The notes below the pieces were generated by a model. It searched no databases. It was not told the DNA's origin and saw only the letters and a program-made list of their open reading frames with translations. This document shows positions 32,473 to 39,197 of a stretch of DNA of 56,801 bases, piece by piece. The position numbers were made by a program, and so were the translations under genes. Source of the stretch: JAVBNC01 sp031551765. GTDB lineage: Bacteria; Desulfobacterota; Desulfovibrionia; Desulfovibrionales; Desulfovibrionaceae. The DNA lies in contig JAVBNC010000017.1 of the NCBI GenBank assembly GCA_031551765.1, positions 1 through 56,801 on the forward strand, given 5' to 3'. How positions within the stretch are numbered: position 1 is the stretch's first letter; each line of letters starts with the position of its first letter.

Positions 32473-32525
32473 CTTTAGTCCCAAAACTATCCGGCGCCAG
32501 CCGCGCCAGCAATGGAGGTATCCCC

Positions 32526-33983
32526 ATGAGCGCCACGCCTTCCGCTTCCGGGCAGCAAGCCCCTGTCCGCGACGAGTTTTTCTGGCTGGGGCAGATCAAC
32601 AAGGCCTCGGCCGTGATCAACAGCGAAGAAGGCTTGCTGGATGCGGCCTTTGTGCCAAAAGTGGTCCGGGCCATCAGCAAGGTCATTGACGACGGCAACG
32701 CGGGCGGCAAACGTCCGGCCACGGTCATCACCTTTGAACCGTTGATGATCGAGGCGGAAGGCCAGGAAGTGACCCTGCTCCACGCGGGCCGCTCCAGCCA
32801 GGACATGCACGGCACCTTCTACGCCGCCATTGTGCGCGACAACCTGCTGGCCCTGGCGGAAGAGCTGAACAAGGCCACGGCCACCCTGCTGCAGCTGGCG
32901 GAACGCCACGCGGCCACCGTGGTGCCCAACTACACCAACGGCGTGCCCGCCCAGCCCAACAGCTATGGGCATTATCTGCTGGCTTTCGCGGCCGGGTTCG
33001 AGCGGGACGCCCAGCGTCTGCGCGAAGCCTACGCCCGTCTGGACCGCTCCCCCATGGGCACCACGGTGCTCAACGGCACCAGCTGGCCGCTGAACCGCGT
33101 GCGCATGGCCGCGTACCTGGGTTTTGGGGCCATTGCGGACAACGCCTACGACGCCGTGCAGATTTCCTCCATGGAATACCCGGCTGAAGCCGGCGCGGTG
33201 CTCACGGCCATTGCTCTGCACGTGGGCAATTTCATTGAAGACCTGATGACCCAGTACGCCCAGTGCCGCCCCTGGATTCTGCTCCAGGAAGGCGGGGACA
33301 ACACCTACGTTTCCAGCGCCATGCCCCAGAAGCGCAACCCCGGCATTCTCAACAACACTCGTCGGGACGCGTCCACGGCCATTTCCCTGGCTATGGGCAC
33401 GGTCATGCGCGCCCACAACATCCCCCCCGGCATGGTGGACGCCAAGAGCGTGCCGGACAACACCCGCATGCTCACCACCGGCGTGGCCGTGCTGCGCAAC
33501 TTCAACAAGATCCTGGGCGCGCTGGTCATCGACCCGGCCCGGGCCCTGGAAGAGCTGAACAGCGACTGGACCGCTTCCCAGGAAGTGGCCGACGTGCTGA
33601 TGCGCGAATACAAACTCCCGTTCCGCGTGGGGCACCACTTCGCCTCCAACATGGTCAGTTTCGCCAAGAAGAACAACATCAAGCCCCTGGAATTTCCCTA
33701 CGACGAAGCCAAGCGCATCTACGCGGACGTGGCCGGAAAAGCCGGGGACGACCCCAACCTGCCCATGAGCGAGCAAGAATTCCGCCGCACCCTGGACCCC
33801 GTGGCCATCGTCCAGCACCGCGCCACCTCGGGCGGACCGCAGCCCGCCGAAATGACCCGCATGCTGGCCGAAGCCAACAAGTGCCTGGCCGCCCAGCAGG
33901 CCTGGGTGGCGGAGAAAAAGAACGCCATCGACAGCGCCCTGCGCACCCTGGACAGCGATTTCGCCAAACTGCCGCGTTCCTGA
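32526..33983 (+). CDS. fumarase/ASL superfamily lyase, argininosuccinate-lyase-like, substrate unknown
   Basis: 485 residues. The three conserved superfamily blocks can be placed: C1 LLHAGRSSQDMHG (~res 83-95), C2 NYTNGVPAQPNSYGHYL (~res 138-154) and C3 VSSAMPQKRNP (~res 260-270), the serine loop. Compared with argininosuccinate lyase, C1 has GRSSQD for GRSRND and C2 has Asn where the catalytic-site His (YTH) normally is. It should eliminate fumarate from some N-succinyl compound, or act as a related ammonia-lyase, but these changes argue against argininosuccinate itself. GGAGG precedes the ATG and a strong terminator follows, so it is a single-gene unit. Confidence 0.8.
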   Translation: MSATPSASGQQAPVRDEFFWLGQINKASAVINSEEGLLDAAFVPKVVRAISKVIDDGNAGGKRPATVITFEPLMIEAEGQEVTLLHAGRSSQDMHGTFYAAIVRDNLLALAEELNKATATLLQLAERHAATVVPNYTNGVPAQPNSYGHYLLAFAAGFERDAQRLREAYARLDRSPMGTTVLNGTSWPLNRVRMAAYLGFGAIADNAYDAVQISSMEYPAEAGAVLTAIALHVGNFIEDLMTQYAQCRPWILLQEGGDNTYVSSAMPQKRNPGILNNTRRDASTAISLAMGTVMRAHNIPPGMVDAKSVPDNTRMLTTGVAVLRNFNKILGALVIDPARALEELNSDWTASQEVADVLMREYKLPFRVGHHFASNMVSFAKKNNIKPLEFPYDEAKRIYADVAGKAGDDPNLPMSEQEFRRTLDPVAIVQHRATSGGPQPAEMTRMLAEANKCLAAQQAWVAEKKNAIDSALRTLDSDFAKLPRS

Positions 33984-34003
33984 ACCTGACCCGAGATGTA
34001 TAG

Positions 34004-34044
34004 AAGCCGTTCCGGCCGGGGAGACCCGGTTGGAACGGCTTTTT
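34004..34044 (+). terminator. rho-independent terminator of the ASL-like gene
   Basis: AAGCCGTTCC and GGAACGGCTT arms with inner CCGGG/CCCGG pairs, followed by TTTTTC, about 20 bases past the stop codon. Confidence 0.93.
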
Positions 34045-34045
34045 C

Positions 34046-34132
34046 GTTGTCGAAGCCATCTAAGAGTCGAAGCAGGGCTCCGCCCTGCACCCGCCAAGGG
34101 GCACGCCCCTTGGAACCCATTCAGGGTGGGTA
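34046..34132. repeat. compound repeat: GTCGAAGCC arm plus double-hairpin block
   Basis: GTTGTCGAAGCC at 34046, TAAGAGTCGAAGCAGGGC to 34078, then GGGCTCCGCCC and the same 50-bp double-hairpin block as at 17463-17512. The identical order in both places suggests the two parts move or duplicate together. Confidence 0.7.
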
Positions 34133-34186
34133 TGAAAGGCGGTGCCCGGTTGTCGCTTTTGCTTTTATGGTGGCGGGACGCGGGTC

Positions 34187-34906
34187 CTACTGTCCGCCGC
34201 CCATGGTTACCAGCACGTAGTCCCCAAAGGTGGGGGCGTGGAGCGAAAGGGTTTCCTCACCCGTGACGCGGGCGTGGTCGCCCGGGCGCATGGGCTTGCC
34301 GTTGCAGGTGGCTTCGCCGTTGATGAGGTACAGCAGCGCGTTGCAGCCCTCCGCCACGGGAAAGTCGAGCGTCCGGCCGCGTATGGCCGCCCGGTACACG
34401 GTGCTGGCGCTGTTGAAGACGATGCTCGTCCGCCCGGGGGCGCTTTCCTTGCCCGGCGTGTCCGAGGCCAGGGTGAAGAAGGCGTTCTCCCACAGGTCGG
34501 GGGTGTAGGAGCGAGTCTCCTGCTTCGGCACCAGGTTTTCCGTTTTGGGCGCGAGCCAGATGCCGATATAGCGCGCGGGGGCCTTCCCGCTGGTGCGTAT
34601 GGAGCGCGCGTAGCCGGAACCCGCGGTTATGTGCTGCACGGAGTTTTCGTTCAGGGTCAGGGTGTTGCCCAGCGCGTCCTTGTGCTCCAGCTCGCCTTTG
34701 ATGACGATGAAGATCTGCTCCAGGTTGACGTGCGGGTGCATGTCGTAGCCCAGGCCCGGCAGCAGCGTGTAGTCGTTGACCGCGAGGATGCTCCCGAAGT
34801 GCGTGTTCGCCGGGTCGTAGAAGTTATGTGAAGAGAACAGCCGGTAGGCCTTGCCCCATCCGAAGTTGGCGTAGTTCCGCTGGCTGGCGCAGTATAGCTT
34901 GATCAT
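34187..34906 (-). CDS. pirin-family bicupin protein
   Basis: 239 residues. The N-terminal cupin has NYANFGWGKAYRLFSSHNFY and the metal-ligand stretch MHPHVNLEQIFIVIKGELEHKD (two His) typical of pirin/YhhW. The second ligand segment, usually AGxGxxHSE, reads AGSGYARSIRTS here, so the later His and Glu are missing and the metal site is probably incomplete. The C-terminal cupin-like half (res 130-239) is present. Active YhhW proteins oxidise quercetin. This one may be non-catalytic. The ATG at 34906 has GGGAG upstream. A MITE lies between it and the next gene. Confidence 0.82.
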   Translation of the reverse strand: MIKLYCASQRNYANFGWGKAYRLFSSHNFYDPANTHFGSILAVNDYTLLPGLGYDMHPHVNLEQIFIVIKGELEHKDALGNTLTLNENSVQHITAGSGYARSIRTSGKAPARYIGIWLAPKTENLVPKQETRSYTPDLWENAFFTLASDTPGKESAPGRTSIVFNSASTVYRAAIRGRTLDFPVAEGCNALLYLINGEATCNGKPMRPGDHARVTGEETLSLHAPTFGDYVLVTMGGGQ

Positions 34907-34971
34907 ATGATGCTCCCTCACAACTAAAGCCTTGCCCTCGGCGCGAAACGCACTGCCAGGCATTTCCATCT

Positions 34972-35098
34972 TAGAGCATTTTCGCTTTGAGATTGCCGCT
35001 TAACGGCTGGCAAAGCCAGCCTACGCCAATCTCGCGGCGAGGATTTGAGGACGAATACTTGCGGAGCATATGAACATTTTCAATGTTAATATGCTCTA
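34972..35098. mobile_element. MITE-like element, copy D (127 bp)
   Basis: TAGAGCAT...ATGCTCTA in the same orientation as copy B, with slightly decayed hairpins (AGGATTTG/CGAATACTT). Its right end supplies the TAG stop codon of the neighbouring repressor gene at 35096-35098. Confidence 0.85.
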
Positions 35099-35839
35099 GC
35101 GCCCCGGATGCTCCTCCAGCAGCGCGCTGTCCTGATACGAACGCCAGATCCCGGCTATGGTCCCGACAAGAGGCACGAAAAGCGTGCGGTCCATGTCCAG
35201 GATAATGGGGTGGTAGTCCGGGTTGTCCGCGACGCAGATCAGCATGTTGCCCTTGAGGTAACAGCGCTTGAGAGCCAACCCGATCTCGTCTTCCGCGCGC
35301 AGGCGTATGGCGAAAATATCCTTGACCGGCGCGGTGATCAGAAAGGTGTGCGCGAAAAAGGAAGGCCGGATGTACACAATATCCCCGCGCATGAAGTCCG
35401 AAGGCATGCTGTCGTCGTTTATCAGCAGCGCGTAGGGCCGCTTGAAATGGAAGGCGTCCTTGTTGGCGCCTTCGGCCTTGAGCCAGCCGCGCGGCCGGAC
35501 CGGGCCCGCGCCTTCCGGCAACGGGGCGGGGGAGGATTCGTACAGGGGGACCCAGTTTTCCGGGGCGCCGGGCGGCATGGCCTCGCCGCCGACGAACTCG
35601 GGCAGCCCGATATGCACGCTGGGGGACTGGGGAGCCTGCCGCGTCTGGCGGCCCAGAAGGTAGTCCGTGCTCACGCCCAGGGTGTCCGCTATGCGCACGA
35701 GCAGGGCGTAGTCCGGCTCGCTGCGGCCCGTGGTGTAGTGGTTCATCCGCGCCCGCGTGATGCCCAGCTCTTCCGCGAACTGCGTCTGCGAGATGTTCCG
35801 CTCTTTAATGCACTGTTTAAGCCGGTCGCCAAAAGTCAT
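35096..35839 (-). CDS. HTH/S24-peptidase-like transcriptional regulator
   Basis: 247 residues. The N-terminal Cro/CI-type helix-turn-helix covers res 1-65 (DRLKQCIKERNISQTQFAEELGIT, then RMNHYTTGRSEPDYALL). A proline-rich linker leads to a LexA/CI-like S24 domain: INDDSMPSDFMRGDIVYI (Ser) and a later Lys in LALKRCYLKG. Such proteins are repressors that may self-cleave or use the fold for dimerisation. It is divergent from the DcuB-aspartase operon, and paired AAAAGATACAT sites lie between them, so it is the likely local regulator. The stop codon is formed by the end of a MITE, so the original C-terminus may have been longer. The ATG at 35839 has no strong ribosome site. Confidence 0.85.
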   Translation of the reverse strand: MTFGDRLKQCIKERNISQTQFAEELGITRARMNHYTTGRSEPDYALLVRIADTLGVSTDYLLGRQTRQAPQSPSVHIGLPEFVGGEAMPPGAPENWVPLYESSPAPLPEGAGPVRPRGWLKAEGANKDAFHFKRPYALLINDDSMPSDFMRGDIVYIRPSFFAHTFLITAPVKDIFAIRLRAEDEIGLALKRCYLKGNMLICVADNPDYHPIILDMDRTLFVPLVGTIAGIWRSYQDSALLEEHPGR

Positions 35840-35927
35840 ACGCACGTACCGTTGCCCGCTTCCGGTAGCGGGGCCGGGTCAGAAGGGTTGCGGCCCGGCC
35901 TTCGAGGCGCGGACCACGGATGTCCCA

Positions 35928-35956
35928 AGAATATGCTAGTCAATCAGATTTGTCAA
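35928..35956 (-). promoter_or_regulatory. sigma-70-type promoter of the S24 regulator gene
   Basis: On the minus strand, TTGACA (35951-35956) and TATTCT (35928-35933) with a 17-base spacer. The start would be about 80 bases before the ATG. The upstream operator-like AAAAGATACAT (35961-35971) sits right next to the -35 box. Confidence 0.65.
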
Positions 35957-35960
35957 AAAA

Positions 35961-36082
35961 ATGTATCTTTTTTCTGACTGCGGCCGATATTCCAGGACAA
36001 AATTGTGGACAACGCAAATTAACTCCATAAAAGTTCAAATATATAATTTATAATTTTACTATGTTAAGCATAAAAGATACAT
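35961..36082. promoter_or_regulatory. paired 11-bp operator-like inverted repeat
   Basis: ATGTATCTTTT at 35961-35971 and its exact reverse complement AAAAGATACAT at 36072-36082, 100 bases apart in an AT-rich region between the divergent regulator and DcuB genes. One copy abuts the regulator promoter. The other lies 35 bases upstream of the TTGACA ahead of dcuB. The layout suits a repressor that loops or controls both directions. Confidence 0.5.
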
Positions 36083-36116
36083 AATTTATACAAAATAAAG
36101 AAATTGAATAATTATG

Positions 36117-36369
36117 TTGACAAAATATATAGCAGGTATACAACGGGGCTGCCGGCATCAACTAAGGACCCGCGCCAGCGGCCATGGCCGCATGCGCCCG
36201 GTAACGGGCTGAGCACCATTTCGGCATGACGGCATGCCCTGTGCGCGCATTCCACGCAGCCGCTCTGGCGGGGAGGTACTAACGGACCCTCGCGGCGGCC
36301 GCTTGCGGGCGGGCTTTGCCCGCCGTCAGGCAAGCGGCCGGGCGGCGCACGCTCTATAAGGAGGGTGGT
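36117..36369 (+). promoter_or_regulatory. promoter candidate and structured leader of the DcuB-aspartase operon
   Basis: TTGACA at 36117-36122 with a poor -10 (TACAAC, 36139-36144, 16-base spacer). About 225 bases of leader follow with GCGGCCATGGCCGC (36178-36191), GCCCG-GTAA-CGGGC (36196-36209) and a long hairpin: CGGCCGCTTGC/GCAAGCGGCCG (36296-36340) enclosing GGCGGGC-TTT-GCCCGCC. The last hairpin ends about 15 bases before the AAGGAGG ribosome site. It matches no riboswitch I recognise. Confidence 0.45.
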
Positions 36370-37689
36370 ATGCTGTCTTTTTGGATGCAGTTCGCCGTGG
36401 TCATACTGTGCGTCTTTGTGGGCGCGAGGGTCAGCGGCGTGGGCATTGGGCTTGCGGGCGGGCTGGGCCTTGCCGTGCTGACCTTTGTCTTTCACCTCAA
36501 ACCCAGTTCGCCGCCCATCAACGTGCTGCTGATCATCGCGGCGCTGGTCACCATTGTCAGCACGCTGCAGGCCGCCGGGGGGCTGGATTACCTGGTCAGC
36601 ATCGCGGAGCGCCTGCTGCGGCGGAACCCCAACCACATCACCATTATCGGCCCGCTTGTCGCCTATGTGTTCACCATCATGGCAGGGACGGCCTACGTCT
36701 CCCTTTCCCTGTACCCGGTTATCGCGGAAGTGGCGCTGGAAGCCAAAGTGCGGCCCGAGCGCCCCATCTCGGCGGCCCTGATCGCCGCGAAATTCGGCAT
36801 CACCAGCAGCCCCATGAGCGCGGCCACGGCCGCCCTGCTTGCCCTGCTCGCGCCCGCTGACGTGAGCGTGGCCCAGATTCTGCTGATCTGCATTCCAGCG
36901 GGAGTGGCCGCGTCGCTCATGGCTTCGCTGGTCGTGTACAAACGGGGATTTGAGCTGGACGACGACCCCGAATACCAGCGGCGGCTCACTACCGGCGAAA
37001 TCGCGCCCCCGGCCAAGCGGGAAAAGAAAGAAGTCAGCCGTTCCGCCAAAATTTCGGTCTGGATGTTCACCGCCGCCATCGCGCTGGTGGTGCTCTGCGG
37101 CACCTTTGATTCCCTTTTGCCCGCATGGAAAGTGGGCGGGAAAATGGTCAAGCTGAGCGTGCCGCACACCATAGAAATGCTCATGCTGGGCACCTCGCTG
37201 CTTATCGTGCTGGCCTGCCGCATCAAGTCTTCCACCATTGCTTCCGCCTCCACGTTCCGCGCGGGCATGGTGGGGTTTGTGGCCATTTTCGGCATCGCCT
37301 GGATGACGGACACCTTCTTTATCCAGCACAAGGCCCTGTTCATAGCGGCCTGCGCGGATATCGTCAAAGCCTACCCCTGGCTGTTCGCCTTTGCGCTGTT
37401 CCTGATGTCCGCTTTGCTGTTCAGCCAGGGCGCGGCTGTCGTGGCCCTGATGCCGCTGGGCATTTCTCTGGGCATACCGCCCCAGTACCTGGTGGCCATG
37501 TTTGCTGCGGTGAACGGCACTTTTTTCTTCCCGGCCAGCGGCACCACGGTGGGCGCGCTGTCCTTTGACCGCACGGGCACAACGCAAATCGGCAGCTATG
37601 TGCTGAACCACAGTTTTATGCTGCCCGGCCTGGTGGCCACGGTGACCGCCGTGGGTCTGGGCTTTGCCATCAGCTACCTTGTTTTCTAG
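36370..37689 (+). CDS. DcuA/DcuB family anaerobic C4-dicarboxylate carrier
   Basis: 439 residues with ten or more hydrophobic spans. Dcu features include the N-terminal VSGVGIGLAGGLGLAVLTFVF, PINVLLIIAALVTIVSTLQAAGG, GTAYVSLSLYPVIAEVA, SSPMSAATAALLALL, and FGIAWMTDTFF followed by a C-terminal FFFPASGTTVGAL. These carriers exchange fumarate, malate, succinate or aspartate under anaerobiosis. It heads an operon with two aspartase paralogs, so aspartate uptake with fumarate or succinate export is the likely role. AAGGAGG sits 6 bases before the ATG. A longer in-frame start upstream overlaps the leader hairpin and is rejected. Confidence 0.92.
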   Translation: MLSFWMQFAVVILCVFVGARVSGVGIGLAGGLGLAVLTFVFHLKPSSPPINVLLIIAALVTIVSTLQAAGGLDYLVSIAERLLRRNPNHITIIGPLVAYVFTIMAGTAYVSLSLYPVIAEVALEAKVRPERPISAALIAAKFGITSSPMSAATAALLALLAPADVSVAQILLICIPAGVAASLMASLVVYKRGFELDDDPEYQRRLTTGEIAPPAKREKKEVSRSAKISVWMFTAAIALVVLCGTFDSLLPAWKVGGKMVKLSVPHTIEMLMLGTSLLIVLACRIKSSTIASASTFRAGMVGFVAIFGIAWMTDTFFIQHKALFIAACADIVKAYPWLFAFALFLMSALLFSQGAAVVALMPLGISLGIPPQYLVAMFAAVNGTFFFPASGTTVGALSFDRTGTTQIGSYVLNHSFMLPGLVATVTAVGLGFAISYLVF

Positions 37690-37727
37690 CGGAAACAGTG
37701 ATTACCAGTCCTTAAAGGAGAAAAATC

Positions 37728-39155
37728 ATGCGCGTGGAAAAAGACGCCCTGGGCGAACTGCCGCTGCCCGACGATGCCTACTACGGCATCCAGTCCCTGC
37801 GGGCCATGGGGAACTACGATGTTTCCCCCAGAACCTTTAATCATTACCCCAACGTGGTCCGCGCCCTGGCGGAGATAAAAAAGGCCTGCGCCCTGGCCAA
37901 CAGCGACATCAAGGCCCTGGACCCGGAAAAGGCCGACGCCATTGCCAGGGCCTGTGACGAAGTTATCGCGGGCAAGTTCCATGACCAATTCCCGGTGAAC
38001 GTGTTCCGGGGCTGCGGCACCTCCGCCAACATGAATATCAACGAAGTGGTGGCCAACCGGGCCAACGAGCTTTTGACCGGCCAAAAGGGCTACGATCAGG
38101 TCAACCCCAACACCCACGTCAACATGTGCCAATCGTCCAACGACGTGTTTCCGGCAGCGGAATCCATTGTGCTGTACCGGGAAGTGGGCGCGCTGCTGGA
38201 AGCCCTTCCCGTGCTGGAGAAGGCCTTGTCGGACAAGGCGAAAGAGTTTGAAAACGTGGTCAAACTGGGCCGCACCAGCACCCAGGACGCCCTGCCCGTG
38301 ACCCTGGGCCAGACCTTTACCGGGTTCCTGGCTTCCCTGCGGCGCAACAGAAAGCTGCTGGAAGGCTACCGGGACACCTTCCGGACCTCCATTCTGGGGG
38401 CCACGGCCATAGGCACGGGGCTGGGCATTCTGCCCGGGTTCCTGGAGCGGGTTTACGTGCGCCTGAGCGAAGTGGTGGGCTTTACCGTGATCTGCGACGA
38501 AGACCTGGTCGACGGCCTGCAGAACAGCGACTTTTTCGGCATTCTTTCCGCGTACGTGAAGAACATCGCCAGCATGGTCGGGAAAATGGCCACGGACCTG
38601 CGTCTGCTTTCTTCCGGGCCGCGCGGCGGCTACGGGGAACTGAACCTGCCAAGGCCCCTGGCGGATTCCGTGCTGATGCCCGACTACACGGAAACCTTCC
38701 TGCCGGACATGATGGTGCACATCATGCATCAGGTCTGCGCCAACGACTGGGGCGTGACCCTGTCCGTGCCCTCCGGGGAGACGGACATCCAGCCCTCGGC
38801 GGTCATCAACTTCATGGGCACCCTGGAATCCATGGAACTGCTGCGCAAGGGCGTGGTCCTGTTCGCCGAGCATTGCGTGCGGGGCCTGACGGCCAACGAG
38901 GAAACCTGCCGCCGCTACGCGGAAGGCTCCACTTCCCTGGCCACGCTGGTCAGCGCTTTGTACGGCTACGGCGTGGGCAGCAAAATCGCCACCATAGCCT
39001 ACAAGGAAAACATCACCTGCAAAGAGGCGGCCCTGCGCGAAGGCCTGCTCCCGCCGGACGTGGCGGAAGATCTGTTCGACGTGAAAAAACTGACGCAGTT
39101 GGAAGCCACGGTGGCCATGTTTGAAAAATACAAGTCGATCCGTACAGTTAAATAG
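37728..39155 (+). CDS. aspartase/fumarase-family protein A with degenerate serine loop
   Basis: 475 residues, full length for aspartate ammonia-lyase. The N-terminal YYGIQSLRAM (res 18-27), C1 GTSANMNINEV (97-107) and QSSND (135-139) are intact. C2 reads GRTSTQDALPVT, with Ser at the position that is His in fumarase. The C3 serine loop, normally GSSxMPxKxNP, reads DSVLMPDYTET (313-323): the first Ser and MP survive, but the Lys and Asn that bind substrate are replaced by Tyr and Glu. On its own it may be inactive. The next gene has the opposite pattern, and the two probably form one enzyme (see findings). AAAGGAG precedes the ATG, 38 bases after the carrier gene. Confidence 0.88.
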   Translation: MRVEKDALGELPLPDDAYYGIQSLRAMGNYDVSPRTFNHYPNVVRALAEIKKACALANSDIKALDPEKADAIARACDEVIAGKFHDQFPVNVFRGCGTSANMNINEVVANRANELLTGQKGYDQVNPNTHVNMCQSSNDVFPAAESIVLYREVGALLEALPVLEKALSDKAKEFENVVKLGRTSTQDALPVTLGQTFTGFLASLRRNRKLLEGYRDTFRTSILGATAIGTGLGILPGFLERVYVRLSEVVGFTVICDEDLVDGLQNSDFFGILSAYVKNIASMVGKMATDLRLLSSGPRGGYGELNLPRPLADSVLMPDYTETFLPDMMVHIMHQVCANDWGVTLSVPSGETDIQPSAVINFMGTLESMELLRKGVVLFAEHCVRGLTANEETCRRYAEGSTSLATLVSALYGYGVGSKIATIAYKENITCKEAALREGLLPPDVAEDLFDVKKLTQLEATVAMFEKYKSIRTVK

Positions 39156-39197
39156 AAACAGCCCCTGATGGTGGAAACCATAAAGAAGGACACAGCC

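Noticed and set aside
17353..34132. Recurring short palindromes as a possible CRISPR array
   Set aside because: The copies are dispersed and modular, with no regular spacers and no cas genes.
36140..36369. A tRNA or known riboswitch in the DcuB leader
   Set aside because: The hairpins do not form a cloverleaf and match no riboswitch core I can recognise. It is kept only as a structured leader.
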